A stretch of 39,267 nucleotides of DNA from an uncultured Thiocystis sp. (GCF_903866365.1 NZ_CAIPNF010000145.1:1-39267), one strand, 5' to 3'. Counted from the stretch's first letter, positions 17,901-27,089 are shown. Notes: generated by a model not told the origin, from the letters alone. A program made the numbers and translations.

Positions 17901-18382
17901 ACCTCCGGGATGACCACGGTCTGATTCCCCGAGAGCTTGGACCAGGCGCCGATGACCGCGCCCCGGTCCGCCTCGGCGATCAGCCGCGCGAAAAAATGCT
18001 GATGAAAATGGATGTCTCGCAGATTGAACAGACGTTGCGCCGCCAGGTTGCTTTCCTTGACCAGACCCGTGCGATCGATCACCAGCTCGGCGACGGGCAG
18101 GCCGTTGAAAAACGCCGTGAAGCGTTCGAGCGACTCCTCGCTGTGACGCTGGCTGTGCAGCAGTTCCTCGTTCTGAATTTCAAGTTCGGCCTGATAAATC
18201 CGCAGGTTTTCCACCAGGGCGGCAACCTTGATGTCACTCCCCGCCAGCACCTCGTCGGCGAGGTCGAAGCGACCCTGCTGCAGCGCGGTCAGCGCGCGCT
18301 CGCGCAGTTCCTCGGGGGAGATGTCGATCAGGTCATGGATGCTGCCCTGCCCCGCTCGCACCCCGGTCTTCTGTCTAATCAT
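14912..18382 (-). CDS. PAS/GAF-GGDEF-EAL cyclic-di-GMP signalling protein
   Basis: The 1156-residue product joins several sensor domains to both cyclic-di-GMP enzymes. PAS-like domains lie at about residues 90-215, 355-480, 485-605 and 614-735, with a GAF-like region at about 240-345. The GGDEF domain (738-900) begins HDPLTGLPNRSLF and keeps ARLGGDEFVIILED. The EAL domain (905-1150) keeps VEALCRWQHP, AVNLSVREL, LELEVTES, VDDFGTGYSSLAYLKRLP and LAEGIET. Both active sites look complete, so it may synthesise, degrade, or switch between the two. No membrane helices are evident. Its ATG overlaps the 3' end of the CheB-CheR gene (8 bases), indicating coupled translation. Confidence 0.93.
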   Translation of the reverse strand: MIRQKTGVRAGQGSIHDLIDISPEELRERALTALQQGRFDLADEVLAGSDIKVAALVENLRIYQAELEIQNEELLHSQRHSEESLERFTAFFNGLPVAELVIDRTGLVKESNLAAQRLFNLRDIHFHQHFFARLIAEADRGAVIGAWSKLSGNQTVVIPEVRFRGGDAGEFIGDLHFAPLPKTDDEAPQFVCAVIDRTEAVQQRRDLFETGERLFRSEAELKERLKELACLHDVLAATSRAEAPVEQVIRQVVERLPAAWRFADLAEARLCLPHVSVETAGFAVTDWFLTARISLVDGRQGELTVVYRAQPHDDDDGEEHEIFLPEERSLLDAVATHVAVFLDRHDDEARLRESRERYRVLAQYSPDWEYWLGPDGQYRYVSPACLKLTGYPAEAFVDDPDLLEHLIHPADRALWVSHCRELASSTVEHVGSVEFRIFARDGQERWIEHICNPVVTDDGRFLGRRGVNRDITQRKRFEEALRRSEDFLNATGRMAKVGGWELDPVTNAMRWTSVTYEIFEVDPGAEPSFESGMTFFHPSDRVKLQKVMDLAVSLGEPFDIQARLVTVSERPLWVQVSCEPLMDHGVATKLLGTIQDITARMDADKSLRQAARVFENTAEGVVITDPEERILAVNRAFAEITGYAEEEVLGATPRILNSGRHDAEFYQAMWAELNRSGQWRGELWNRHKNGQIYPELMTISAVVDGNGELTHYVGVFRDISHLKRSEEKLEYLAHHDPLTGLPNRSLFQARLEQCLQRAARHQRLVGLLFLDLDRFKIVNDTLGHSIGDGLLKQVAETLSKQVRAADTIARLGGDEFVIILEDIPAARFAANFAERLMTAFSQPFNVEGHELFITASMGISIYPRDGEEIDILVRHADIAMYQAKNGGRNGFSFFESVMTEGAAERLRLEHDLHGALLRDEFILHYHPQLALADGQLRGVEALCRWQHPTLGLIPPNQFIPVAEDIGLIDRLGAWVLEESCRQLIVWERAGFHVPRLAVNLSVRELERADLVGEIREILQRTGVAPERLELEVTESMIMRNAEVAIKTLSALRGLGVTLAVDDFGTGYSSLAYLKRLPLHRLKIDRSFVEKLTQDANDDAIVRAILALGRSLGLETLAEGIETQAQVDFLLQEGCIEGQGYLFSRPMPAADLAAALF

Positions 18383-21300
18383 GGTTGCCCGTCGACCACT
18401 TGCTGATATTGATGTGACTCACGATGACGCCCCCGCCGGGATGATCGATTGGCGCGACGTGCATGATGTACCAACGCTGCTCGTCCGGCGAGTGACAGGG
18501 GTATTCGAGGGAGAATGCCGTGGTCTTGCCTTCGAGCACCTGCCGGATGCCGTTCATCGCGTCGCCGGCGGTCGGCTCGTCGAGGATTTGACCTATGTCG
18601 CACACGTCCAGATAGTTGGTCCCAAGTCCCGAATATTGCAGCATCGGATTGCCGTTATCCTCCGCGAAGGTTCGCCAGGCGCGGTTGACCATGGTGATAA
18701 CCCCCTTGGAATCGAGCACGGCCACATGCTCGGGCAGCGAATCCAGCACCGCCTGGAGGCGTTCCACATCGCGCAGCGTGGTAATGTCCACGAAGGTGGC
18801 GACTGCCCCGCGCGCCTCGCCGGCGCGCACCGCGTAAGGATGCACGCGCGCCAGATAGTGACGTCCGTTGGCGGCGTCGATCTCGTGCTGGAGCATCTCG
18901 CCGCTGGCGATGGTGCGATGCAGTTCGGGAAGAAACTCCGGATACTGGAGCAGATTGGTGAAATCGTCGATGGGGCGACCGAGATCGCCTTCGCGGATTT
19001 TAAAGAGGGCAGTGGCCTCGGGCGTGAAGCGGGTCAGACGCAGTTGCGAATCCACGAACACGGTCGCGATCGAGGCGGCCTTGGCCATGCCGTCGAGATC
19101 GGCGTTGAGCCGGTTGAGAATCTCGATCTTTTCCTGATTTTCGGCGTTGACGGTATAGAGTTCCTCGTTGACCGATTGCAGCTCCTCGTTAGAGCTTTGC
19201 AGCTCCTCGTTGGAGGCCATGAGTTCCTCGTTGGTCGCCTGCAGTTCCTCGTTGGCGGTTTCCAGTTCCTCGATGGTCGCCTGGAGGCTCTCGCGGGTCG
19301 CCGCCAGTTCGCGCTCCAGGGTCTCCAGACGCTGGGCGGTCTCGCGGTCGAGACTGAGCGTCTCCATCTCGGTCAGAGAGGGCGTGGCGGAACGCCGGCC
19401 GCCTGCGGCATCGATCTCGACGGCGACATTGGGCGCGGTTTCCGTCTCGAAGGACAGCAGCAGGTTCAGCTCGCCGTGCGGCGGGTCAATGGGTCTCGCG
19501 ACCAGGTGCAGACGCTCGGTGCGGCCCGCATCGAGCGAGAGCCCGAGCAGGTCGGAGCGCAGCGGCGCGCGATCGCGCGCGGCCTTATAGAGCAGTGCCT
19601 TGGCGATGGCCACCAGCGAGCTGGGCAGCAGCTTCGCCAGATCCAGGGTGGCCGCGCCTTCGCCGATGCGCAGGTAATGCGTCACATCGCCAAACACATG
19701 CAGCAGATCGTGACGCTGATTCAGGAGCAGGCTGGTCGGCGCGTAGCTGCGCAGCAGCAGATTCTGCGCGGCATCGATGGCGGCGGCGTCGCTGGACACG
19801 CCATGGGTGCGAATCCCCGGACGCGGCCGGGCGCCCGACACCGAGCTGCGCGACAGCGAGGCGATGGCGGTATCCAGGGGCAGCGCGACATGGCGCAGGA
19901 TGCGATAGAGCTTGTGCTTGGAGCTGACGGCGGTGAAGTCGGTCTGGAGATTGGCGAGCGTCTCGCTGGGTCCGAGAAAGAGGAACCCCCCCGGCGCCAT
20001 GGCGTACTGGAGCCGGCGCAGCGCGCGCTCCTGGGCCTCGGAGCGGAAATAGATCAGCAGATTGCGGCAGGACACCAGATCCATCCGGGTGAATGGCGGG
20101 TCTTCGAGTAGATTGTGCCGGGCAAAGATGATGCTCTGACGGATCTCGGTCTTGACCACGAAATGGTTGCCGCGCCGCAGAAAGAATTTTTCCAGCCGCT
20201 CGGGCGAGATTTCCGCCGTGATCGCCTCGGAGAAGACGCCGGCACCGCCCGTCTCGACGTTCTGGGGCTCCACGTCGGTCGCGAACAGCTTGAAATTCGG
20301 CCAGCGGCGCGCCCGATCGAAGGCCTCGGCAAAGAGGATCGCCAGCGAATAGGCCTCCTCGCCAGTCGCGACCCCCGCCGCCCAGACGCGAATCGGCTGA
20401 TTGTCGGCGCGTTCGGCCACGATGGTCTTGACGGCGGTCTCGGCCAGAATCTCGAACGCCTCGGGATCGCGGAAGAAGCTCGTGACCGGGATCAGCAGCT
20501 CGCGGCGCAGGGTCGCCAACTCGCCCCGATCCGTGCCCAGCAATCGCACATAGTTCAGCAGATCCGGCGTCTGACGCACCTGCATGCGCCGCTCCATCCG
20601 GCGCATCACGGTGGCCGGCTTGTATTCGCGGAAATTGATCCCGCCGGAATGCTGCAACAGGTGCATGACCTCTTCGTGGGCGCCGTCCTGATCGATCTCG
20701 GCGGCCAGCACCGGCACCCGGATCTTGACGTGAGGCAGTTGGTGGATGTGTTCGAGCAGACGCGGTCCGAGTTCTTCCGGCGGGAGGATCGCGTCCACCA
20801 GACCGGTGGCGATGACGCTGCGCGGCATGCCGTCGAATTTGGAGGACTCGGGATCCTGGGCGAGCAGGAAGCCGCCGGCATCGTTGATGGCCACCGAGCC
20901 GCGGGTACCGTCGGAGCCGGTCCCCGAGAGGATCACGCCGATCGCGCGGTTGCCGAACTCCTTGGCCAGCGAACTGAAGAAATGATCGACCGGCAGGGTC
21001 AGTCCGCGCGGATTCTTGGGGCTCAGGCGCAACGCATCGCCCGAGGCGCTCATCATGCTGGCCGGCGGGATCAGATGCACCCGGTCCGCCTCGATCTTCA
21101 TGTCATGCTCGACGGTCACCACCGGCATGGCGGTATGGCGCGACAGCAGATTCGCCATCATGCTCTTGTGATCGGGCGAGAGATGCTGGATCACGACATA
21201 AGCGGCACCGCTGTTGGCCGGCAAACCTTGAAAGAAACGCTCCAGCGCGTCCAGTCCGCCCGCCGAGGCTCCGATCGCCACGACATAGCCTTTGAATCGG

Positions 21301-21389
21301 TTTGGGGAGGCGCTCGCTCCCGTGCTCTCGGCGGCATCCGGGACATTGGACATGGTCGTGATCTTTTCGCCTGCTTCGTCATGAGTCAT
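18375..21389 (-). CDS. CheB-CheR fusion protein with PAS domains
   Basis: The 1004-residue product combines a CheB methylesterase (about 30-215), a CheR methyltransferase (about 230-495) and C-terminal PAS domains. CheB catalytic parts are GASAGG (Ser), IQHLSPDH (His) and [10 protein letters not shown] (Asp), but there is no receiver domain. CheR has [24 protein letters not shown] for SAM binding, and SCRNLLIYF. Between about 680 and 765 lies a coiled coil built on repeated NEELQ-type heptads ([14 protein letters not shown], then [13 protein letters not shown]). Two PAS domains follow. I chose ATG 21389 with aaggcag upstream. The pair with the GGDEF-EAL gene suggests crosstalk between methylation-type sensing and cyclic-di-GMP, without other chemotaxis genes nearby. 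Confidence 0.92.
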   Translation of the reverse strand: MTHDEAGEKITTMSNVPDAAESTGASASPNRFKGYVVAIGASAGGLDALERFFQGLPANSGAAYVVIQHLSPDHKSMMANLLSRHTAMPVVTVEHDMKIEADRVHLIPPASMMSASGDALRLSPKNPRGLTLPVDHFFSSLAKEFGNRAIGVILSGTGSDGTRGSVAINDAGGFLLAQDPESSKFDGMPRSVIATGLVDAILPPEELGPRLLEHIHQLPHVKIRVPVLAAEIDQDGAHEEVMHLLQHSGGINFREYKPATVMRRMERRMQVRQTPDLLNYVRLLGTDRGELATLRRELLIPVTSFFRDPEAFEILAETAVKTIVAERADNQPIRVWAAGVATGEEAYSLAILFAEAFDRARRWPNFKLFATDVEPQNVETGGAGVFSEAITAEISPERLEKFFLRRGNHFVVKTEIRQSIIFARHNLLEDPPFTRMDLVSCRNLLIYFRSEAQERALRRLQYAMAPGGFLFLGPSETLANLQTDFTAVSSKHKLYRILRHVALPLDTAIASLSRSSVSGARPRPGIRTHGVSSDAAAIDAAQNLLLRSYAPTSLLLNQRHDLLHVFGDVTHYLRIGEGAATLDLAKLLPSSLVAIAKALLYKAARDRAPLRSDLLGLSLDAGRTERLHLVARPIDPPHGELNLLLSFETETAPNVAVEIDAAGGRRSATPSLTEMETLSLDRETAQRLETLERELAATRESLQATIEELETANEELQATNEELMASNEELQSSNEELQSVNEELYTVNAENQEKIEILNRLNADLDGMAKAASIATVFVDSQLRLTRFTPEATALFKIREGDLGRPIDDFTNLLQYPEFLPELHRTIASGEMLQHEIDAANGRHYLARVHPYAVRAGEARGAVATFVDITTLRDVERLQAVLDSLPEHVAVLDSKGVITMVNRAWRTFAEDNGNPMLQYSGLGTNYLDVCDIGQILDEPTAGDAMNGIRQVLEGKTTAFSLEYPCHSPDEQRWYIMHVAPIDHPGGGVIVSHINISKWSTGNHD

Positions 21390-21635
21390 GAATGACTGCC
21401 TTATGTCGGTTCCGCGCTGGTTTTTCCCGTCGTCACGGCGTTGTGCTGCCGCCAGTTTACCCGTACCACCTCGATCCTGCTGATCGATCTGAAGCAAATT
21501 CAACCGCGTCCAGCCTGGATCGACGCTGTGTCGAGCGATTCCCGCCGCGCGGGTCACGAACGGCGAGCGGTTGGGGCGGCGGTGGCGTTCGGCGATTTCC
21601 GGGAAAGTCCCTACCCGACCGAAAGCTCCGGAATT

Positions 21636-21667
21636 GGACAGGATGAACAGGATTATTCAAGATTGAC
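21636..21667. repeat. Dispersed-repeat-like segment in the 21390-21686 spacer
   Basis: The segment reads ggacaggatgaacaggat, then tattcaagattgac. It resembles short intergenic repeats with alternating ggacaggat/aacaggat units common in proteobacterial genomes. The rest of the gap between the CheB-CheR start and the CNNM gene holds no gene I can support and no clear promoter. Confidence 0.35.
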
Positions 21668-21686
21668 AGTCCTTCTTGCGAGTGCG

Positions 21687-23021
21687 TCAAAGAGGCTCGA
21701 CCGAGCGGGGGAGCGACCGATCCAGGGTCACGACCGCTTGTCGCACCCCGCGTCCATACAGACTGCTGACCTTAAAGCTCAGCTCGTTCCAGTAGATGCG
21801 ATCGCCCACCAGGGGCGGCCGGCCGAGTTCGCTCAGGATCAAACCCGACACGCTGTCGACCTCCGGGTGTTCCAACTCCCGCCCGATGAGGGTGCCCAGC
21901 GTATCCAAACGAACCGTTCCCTGCACCTGATAGCTGTCAAGCCCGACGGGCAGCACATCCGGAACATCGTCCGCCCCCTCCTCGATATCCCCGACCGCCT
22001 CGGCGCAGATATCCTCCACGGTCAGGATGCCCGCCGTGCCGCCGTGCTCGTCCATCACCACGATCATTTGACTGTGCATCCGATCCATCGCGGCGAGCAC
22101 ATCGTCCAGGGTGGCGGTTTCCGGCAGATAGGCGGTTTCCCGAACCATGGCCGGGGCGAGACCCGAACCCTCGCGCAGCGGTCCGAGCAGATCCTTGATA
22201 TGAACCGTGCCAATGATGTGATCGAGATCGCCCGCGTAGACCGGATAGCGGGTGTGGCGATGCAGGTTCAGGATCTCGCGCAGCAGGGCGTCGTTCGCGT
22301 TGGCCGGGAGTCCATGCGTGCGGACGCGCGGCACCATCGCCTGCGCGGCCGAAATCTCGCTGAAATCGGCGAGTTCCCGGAAGATCCGACCGCTCTCCTC
22401 GCTGATCAGGCCGCTCTGCTGACTCTCGCGCGCGACCGATTCCAGTTCGGCCGGGGCAAGATACTGGGCGGCGTCGCGACCGCGCTCGAAGCCCACCAGG
22501 CGCAGCAGCAGGTTACCCATCAGATTGAGTCCCCGCACCAGCGGATAGAGCAGCAGCCCGATCCACAGCATGGGCGGCGTCACCCAGAGGGCGACCCGCA
22601 GCGCGTGGTTCAGCGCCAGCGCCTTCGGGATCATCTCGCCAAAAACGATATGCAGATAGGTGATGGCCGTGATCGCGAGGACGGAAGACAGACCGTGCGC
22701 CGTGATTTGCGCGCCGGGACCGGCGAAACCCGCCAGGATCAGCCCCTGTTCGATGAAGACGGCGAGCGTGTGTTCGCCATACATGCCCAAACCGAGGCTC
22801 GCGAAGGTGATGCCGATCTGCGCGGTCGCGACATAGCGATCGAGGCGGGTCGGGTCGTCGAGGACGGTGACGATGCGTTGCGCGCGTGGGTCGCCAGACA
22901 CCGCCCGCGCCGCCATTGCCGCGCGCGGGGTGCCGATGATGGCGAATTCGGCCGCGACGAACAGCCCGTTGAGCGCGACCAGAACCAGGATGACCAGCAG
23001 GACAATCGTGAACTCAGTCAT
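21687..23021 (-). CDS. CNNM/CorC-type transporter-like protein (DUF21-CBS-CorC_HlyC), copy 1
   Basis: The 444-residue product starts with a membrane DUF21/CNNM domain (about 1-200; LLVILVLVALNGLFVAAEFA, then IGITFASLGLG, HIVFGEMIPKALAL). Two CBS domains follow (about 215-335; VPRVRTHGLPANA, YPVYAGDLDHIIGTVHIKDL, MIVVMDEHGGTAGILTVEDI). A C-terminal CorC_HlyC domain covers about 350-440. Proteins of this build are linked to magnesium or cobalt export or resistance and are often called hemolysin-like, with little evidence for hemolysis. ATG 23021 fits the membrane start and overlaps the end of the upstream paralogue by 8 bases, so the two are surely co-translated and may form a heteromer (inference). 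Confidence 0.9.
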   Translation of the reverse strand: MTEFTIVLLVILVLVALNGLFVAAEFAIIGTPRAAMAARAVSGDPRAQRIVTVLDDPTRLDRYVATAQIGITFASLGLGMYGEHTLAVFIEQGLILAGFAGPGAQITAHGLSSVLAITAITYLHIVFGEMIPKALALNHALRVALWVTPPMLWIGLLLYPLVRGLNLMGNLLLRLVGFERGRDAAQYLAPAELESVARESQQSGLISEESGRIFRELADFSEISAAQAMVPRVRTHGLPANANDALLREILNLHRHTRYPVYAGDLDHIIGTVHIKDLLGPLREGSGLAPAMVRETAYLPETATLDDVLAAMDRMHSQMIVVMDEHGGTAGILTVEDICAEAVGDIEEGADDVPDVLPVGLDSYQVQGTVRLDTLGTLIGRELEHPEVDSVSGLILSELGRPPLVGDRIYWNELSFKVSSLYGRGVRQAVVTLDRSLPRSVEPL

Positions 23022-24351
23022 GCGCGTCTCCTGGCGTCCGCGCGGGTCGCGCCAGCACCGAGCGAATGGCCGCGCCGTCCATGCACTCGATCTCGAAGTC
23101 GATGCCGGCGGCGGTGCATCGATCGCCGACCTCCGGGATCGCTTCAAGCTGCTCCAGCAGCCAGCCGGCCAGGGTCTCCGCCTCGCCGGCCTCCCAGGCG
23201 GGGGTGCCGAGGCTGTACGCCCACTCGATCGACTCGTCAATCGGCAACCGACCTGGCAGCCGCCAGCGGCCATCGGGCAGCGACTCCGGCGCCAGATCGA
23301 ACGCGGACTTGAACTCGTCGGAGAGTTCGCCAAGCAGTTCGCGGATGATGTCTTCGAGACTGATGAGCCCCTCGATATCCCCGAACTCGCTGACCGCCAG
23401 CGCGATGCGCGCGCGCCGGTCACGCAACTGCCCGAGCGCGCGGTCGATCGTCAACCCGCTCGGCAGCGCCAGCAGCGGGCGCACCAGCGCGGGCAGCGTC
23501 GCCGGGTCGTGCCCGCGAGCAATCGTCACCGCCAGATCCTTGACGTGCAGAAAACCGCGCATGTTGTCGAAGTCGCCCTGATACACCAGGAGCCGGGTGT
23601 AGGGCGAGGCGTCGATCTCCGCCAGCAAGTTCGCCAGCGGCGCGTTCAGGTCCAGGCTGGCAATCTGACGCCGCGGCACCATCAACTGGCGCACCGTATG
23701 ACGACAGAGTCGGAGCGCCTCACGCAGACGGGTGCTGTCCTTGGCTTCCAGGAGCCCGCCGTCGCGGCTCTCGCGGATCAGGAGATCGATTTCATCGGGT
23801 GCATGCACATGTCGGTGGCTGGTCTCGGGGTTGACGCCGAACCGCCGCAGCACCAGATTGCCGCTCCCGTTGAGCAGGCTGATGAAGGGGGCATAGAGGA
23901 CCAGCGACCAGCGCATCGGCAGATAGGTAAAGAGCGCCGTGCCGACCGGATACTGCAGCGCCACCGTCTTGGGGATCAATTCGCCGAAGATCACCTGGGT
24001 CGACGACAGCACCACCAGCACGACGGTGGCCGAGAGCGCGTAGGCACCGAGCGGTTCGAGTCCCCCGTGCGAGACCAGGAGCGCGCCGAGGGCCAGGCCG
24101 ATGGTCGCCTGCCCGAAGGCGCCGAGCACCAGGCTGGAGAGCGTGATGCCGATCTGACAGGCGGCGATATACCGGTCCAGGCGACCGGCATCGCGCAGAA
24201 TCGGCAACAGGGCCGCGGCTAGGCGGTGACCCTGCGCGGCGAATTGTTCGACGCGGGTCGCCCGCGCGCCGACGATGGCGAATTCGGCGGCCACGTAGAG
24301 CGCGTTGATGAGAATAAGGACGACGACAATCAACAAGGTCAACATGCTCAT
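23014..24351 (-). CDS. CNNM/CorC-type transporter-like protein (DUF21-CBS-CorC_HlyC), copy 2
   Basis: The 445-residue product has the same domain order as its downstream neighbour. The membrane DUF21 domain runs to about residue 200 (LIVVVLILINALYVAAEFA, IGITLSSLVLGAFG, VIFGELIPKTVAL). CBS domains are at about 215-340 (MVPRRQIASLDL, LLVYQGDFDNMRGFLHVKDL, ALAVSEFGDIEGLISLEDI), with a C-terminal CorC_HlyC domain. In the second CBS motif SEFGDIEG replaces the usual DEHGGTxG, so the paralogues have diverged and probably do not do identical jobs. The ATG at 24351 overlaps the stop of a 54-codon upstream ORF in an ATGA arrangement. It is expected in the inner membrane with the CBS part in the cytoplasm. 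Confidence 0.9.
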   Translation of the reverse strand: MSMLTLLIVVVLILINALYVAAEFAIVGARATRVEQFAAQGHRLAAALLPILRDAGRLDRYIAACQIGITLSSLVLGAFGQATIGLALGALLVSHGGLEPLGAYALSATVVLVVLSSTQVIFGELIPKTVALQYPVGTALFTYLPMRWSLVLYAPFISLLNGSGNLVLRRFGVNPETSHRHVHAPDEIDLLIRESRDGGLLEAKDSTRLREALRLCRHTVRQLMVPRRQIASLDLNAPLANLLAEIDASPYTRLLVYQGDFDNMRGFLHVKDLAVTIARGHDPATLPALVRPLLALPSGLTIDRALGQLRDRRARIALAVSEFGDIEGLISLEDIIRELLGELSDEFKSAFDLAPESLPDGRWRLPGRLPIDESIEWAYSLGTPAWEAGEAETLAGWLLEQLEAIPEVGDRCTAAGIDFEIECMDGAAIRSVLARPARTPGDAHD

Positions 24352-24512
24352 CCGAGTGATTTCGACTCGCGAAGGGCACTGCGAGCCACGAACAGGATTG
24401 TGGCAAGGTTGACCACGAAAACGTATTTGTGAGAAGGGGTGTCCGGATTCTCGCCAGAATCGCCCTCTGGCTCCACCCTTGCAGGCGGGGTGTCTGTGCT
24501 ATTGCTATTCAT
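24348..24512 (-). CDS. Small single-helix membrane protein candidate
   Basis: A 54-codon ORF encodes a polar, acidic N-terminal half (MNSNSTDTPPARVEPEGDSG) and then a hydrophobic stretch (YVFVVNLATILFVARSAL) long enough for one membrane pass. Its stop overlaps the start of the CNNM gene as ATGA, the classic coupling arrangement, which argues that it is translated. Against it, the upstream sequence (ataatcctcacc) holds no convincing ribosome site and I know no family for it. It could be a leader peptide controlling the CNNM pair, a small partner subunit, or chance. Confidence 0.4.
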   Translation of the reverse strand: MNSNSTDTPPARVEPEGDSGENPDTPSHKYVFVVNLATILFVARSALRESKSLG

Positions 24513-24609
24513 GGTGAGGATTATGCCAGTTCGAGACCGTGTTTGCCGTGGGCCAGGAGAGCCATTGAGGCATCCCCGCACCGCTGAATCGAGTACGGGG
24601 ATTGCCGTG

Positions 24610-26058
24610 TCAAGTATCGGCATGCTTGGCCAGAGCCAATCCATCCATGATCTGCATCGCGCCCACTCCGAGTAGTCCACTAATGACCATGGCCAGATAG
24701 ATAACGGCGATGGGCTCCTCCAACAGGACGAAGCCAAGTAGCCCAAGCCCGGCGCTCAACTCAATCAGGCCATAGCTCCAGCGCGCCGCGCGTGGACAGG
24801 TCTGCGCGCGCGCCTTGGGCGTGCGCACGAACTCGCTCCGATAGCCAACCAGTGCCTCCAGCCCGCCGCGCGCATTCGAGAGCAGGAGCCCGCTGGTCAG
24901 GGCCAGCGCGCCAAGCACCTCCAGCGCTGTCTCCCGCGCCCCGCCGCGGGTTCCGGCCAGGATGAGGAAGCTGATCGGCGCGGCGAAGCCTAGGATCGAG
25001 GTAACCATTGCCACGCCGCTCAGGGTTTCGCCCGCCACCGCAGCCCCGGCGATGAAGGGCAGGCCCAGGAGGAGACAGGCCGTGCCGAGCAGGAACGCCA
25101 GGGGTTGAGCGATCTGGAGACTGATCATCAGCTTTTGCCAGAGCGGCAGCGCCGGACTCGCCCAGATCGGGGGCATCAGTTTGACGAAACATTGCACGAA
25201 GCCCTTGGTCCAGCGGAATTGCTGGACCCGCCAAGCGCGCGCGGACACGGGCAGAACGCCCGGCACGGCGAGATCCTTGAGATAGCCGGAGCGCCAGCCA
25301 CGCAGACGGGCGCGCAGGCTCAGATCCAGATCCTCGGTCAGGGTGTCGCCTTCCCAGCCGCCGGCATCCTCGATCGCCGCGCGCCGCCAGACGCCGCAGG
25401 TGCCATTGAAGGGGATCGGCAGCCCCAAACGCCAGCGCGCCTCCTGCTCGACCCCGAAATGCGAGTCCAGCAGGCGCGCCTGTATGCGCGTGAGCAGGCT
25501 CTCGTCGCGATTGAGATGCGCCCAGCGCGCCTGGACATAGGCCAGGCCGGGCTCGGCGATCAATGCGCCGACCGTCTTGCGCAGAAAATCCGGGGGCGGG
25601 ATAAAATCGGCGTCGAAGATGGCCACGTAGGGCGCAGCGGACTGTTCCAGCCCGGCCGCCAGCGCGCCGGCCTTGAAGGCGGTGCGCTGGACCCGATGGC
25701 GCAACTCGATCTCGACGCCGTCCCGGCGCAGGGCGGCCACGGCCTGCCGGCTCAGGGCGAGCGAGCCGTCGACGCTGTCGTCGAGAACCTGGACCTGGAG
25801 CCGATCGCGGGGCCAGTCCAGGGCGATGACGGCGGCCAGGATCCGTTCGACCAGTTCGCCCTCATTGAAGAGCGGAAGCTGTACCAGCACTCTGGGCAGA
25901 GCGGCCTCCTTGGGCGTTGCGATGGCGAGTCGACGCTTGGGCGTCAGGATTCTCGCCAGGGTCAACAAGGCCAGATTGAATGAAAAGATCGCCAGAATGA
26001 CGAGACAGAGTGTGAGTAAAAGCTCGACCGTGAGTTCAGTCGCGAGCATGGGTTGCAT
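24610..26058 (-). CDS. Processive family 2 glycosyltransferase (CesA/CslA-like)
   Basis: The 482-residue membrane protein begins with one helix (VELLLTLCLVILAIFSFNLALL). A GT2 catalytic domain follows: LPRVLVQLPLFNEGELVERI, VQVLDDSVDGS with the first Asp, AIFDADFIPPPDFL (DxD), LTEDLDLSLRARLRGW (TED) and VQQFRWTKGFVQCF (QxxRW). C-terminal helices come last (QIAQPLAFLLGTACLLLGLPF and more). This order is that of polymerising beta-glycosyltransferases such as cellulose or glucomannan synthases, and the relatives called XagB/CslA-type. The sugar and acceptor cannot be told from sequence. I chose ATG 26058, preceded by caggg; the frame open to 26217 adds unlikely N-terminal sequence. No polysaccharide partner genes are adjacent. 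Confidence 0.88.
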   Translation of the reverse strand: MQPMLATELTVELLLTLCLVILAIFSFNLALLTLARILTPKRRLAIATPKEAALPRVLVQLPLFNEGELVERILAAVIALDWPRDRLQVQVLDDSVDGSLALSRQAVAALRRDGVEIELRHRVQRTAFKAGALAAGLEQSAAPYVAIFDADFIPPPDFLRKTVGALIAEPGLAYVQARWAHLNRDESLLTRIQARLLDSHFGVEQEARWRLGLPIPFNGTCGVWRRAAIEDAGGWEGDTLTEDLDLSLRARLRGWRSGYLKDLAVPGVLPVSARAWRVQQFRWTKGFVQCFVKLMPPIWASPALPLWQKLMISLQIAQPLAFLLGTACLLLGLPFIAGAAVAGETLSGVAMVTSILGFAAPISFLILAGTRGGARETALEVLGALALTSGLLLSNARGGLEALVGYRSEFVRTPKARAQTCPRAARWSYGLIELSAGLGLLGFVLLEEPIAVIYLAMVISGLLGVGAMQIMDGLALAKHADT

Positions 26059-26320
26059 ATCCCTGAGGTTGAAACCTAAATCCGGCGGATTGAACGGCAA
26101 AGGCACAACGGATGTAAAGAATTTCAGGCGCTTGTCCCGGCTGCCCGTCTCGCTCACGGGACGCATGCCAATGGCGCGGCAACCTCTTGTTTTTAGCCCT
26201 TGACGGTTCGACTGCACTTTTTAGGTTAAAGGGTTGATGGGGGAACGGCGATCGGTTGGGGACGAGTCGGTTTCATCGTCGTCGAAGGACAGGATAGGAC
26301 CGCCTGAAAGCGACAGCAAG

Positions 26321-26353
26321 CCCTTCGACGGACTCAGGACGCACCACGAACGG
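26321..26353. repeat. REP-like segment in the 26059-26448 spacer
   Basis: cccttcgacggactcaggac followed by gcaccacgaacgg resembles the ttcgacaagctcagg...gaacgg dispersed repeats, one example of which lies in the MITE at 7801-7934. It sits upstream of the membrane-protein gene. The rest of the gap shows no gene or clear promoter. Confidence 0.4.
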
Positions 26354-26448
26354 ATGCAATCTGGATAGGAGCTTTTCTGAAAATCGCTTAAGCTCTTGCG
26401 ATTCAAGCGATGACCCGCTGACTGCCGATATCTGCCCGCGCCATCGAG

Positions 26449-26832
26449 ATGGCTGCTGCCATGCTGAACCGTCTGCAACAAATCGCGAGATATCTCCTGC
26501 CCGTTCGCCGGATCCTGATCGGTCTTGCCGCGTTCGCTTCGCTCGTCGCCGGTATCGGGCTCTTCGCCTTTGCGGACAAGGACGGCGACGCGCTGCTGAT
26601 GCCGGGTCTGATCCTGCTGCTCTGGGCCGTCACGGGACTGATATTCGTCGATCTCTTCGCCCACGTTCCGCATCCGCCGGAGCCGACCTGGGAGCCCATG
26701 CGCAGACGGCTGCGGACGCTGTGGCGCGGGCTGCATTGGCTGCTGGCGGCGGGGTTCGTAATCTTGAGCCTGCTGGCCGTGGATGTCAGTCTGCATATCG
26801 CCGATGCCTGGCTTGAAGATCGCTCGCCATAA
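26449..26832 (+). CDS. Small membrane protein of unknown function
   Basis: The 127-residue product has three likely membrane helices: RRILIGLAAFASLVAGIGLF, then LLMPGLILLLWAVTGLIFVD, then LHWLLAAGFVILSLLAVDV near the end, with a proline-rich loop (HVPHPPEPTWEP) between the second and third. I recognise no family. An alternative start at ATG 26461 would shorten it by four residues; neither start has a strong ribosome site. It is the only plus-strand gene in this stretch and faces the ferredoxin operon convergently. Confidence 0.6.
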   Translation: MAAAMLNRLQQIARYLLPVRRILIGLAAFASLVAGIGLFAFADKDGDALLMPGLILLLWAVTGLIFVDLFAHVPHPPEPTWEPMRRRLRTLWRGLHWLLAAGFVILSLLAVDVSLHIADAWLEDRSP

Positions 26833-27047
26833 GCGCGTGTCGCGATCGCGTCAGCGCAAGGCCGGAACCGCGCGGATCGTTTGCGGCATCAACCGCTTGA
26901 CTGCATTGATCCCAGAAGATCGACCACGGAGAGCGTGGCGACGGCCATGGCGAGGATGGCGAAACCGCCTCGATGGCCAGGGGTTGCGCCTTAGCGATGG
27001 CGGTCTTGGGCGGTTTGAGTTCGCCGGCATGGCAAACGCCTGCCGCG

Positions 27048-27089
27048 GAGCAACAGAAGAGAATGAGAAGCCCCGCGACGGGGCCTCTC
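27048..27089 (-). terminator. Rho-independent terminator after the ferredoxin gene
   Basis: On the minus strand gaggccccg-tcg-cggggcttctc forms a strong stem, followed by a T-rich run (attctcttctgtt). It lies about 45 bases beyond the ferredoxin stop and ends the M16-rsmD-coaD-ferredoxin run. The rest of 26833-27131 holds nothing else I can support. Confidence 0.75.

Noticed and set aside
15326-18406. A 1026-codon plus-strand ORF opposite the GGDEF-EAL gene
   Set aside because: It is the antisense shadow of a gene with complete catalytic motifs; its product has no recognisable domain and only reflects high-GC codon use.
19090-19350. Repetitive DNA resembling a tandem array
   Set aside because: It encodes the NEELQ-type heptads of the CheB-CheR coiled coil; the repeat is explained by the protein.
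18228-20111. A 627-codon plus-strand ORF opposite the CheB-CheR gene
   Set aside because: Antisense shadow; its low-complexity [11 protein letters not shown]-type runs mirror the coiled-coil repeats of the real protein.
21441-23312. A 623-codon plus-strand ORF opposite the CNNM genes
   Set aside because: Antisense of two well-supported membrane proteins, without domain signatures.
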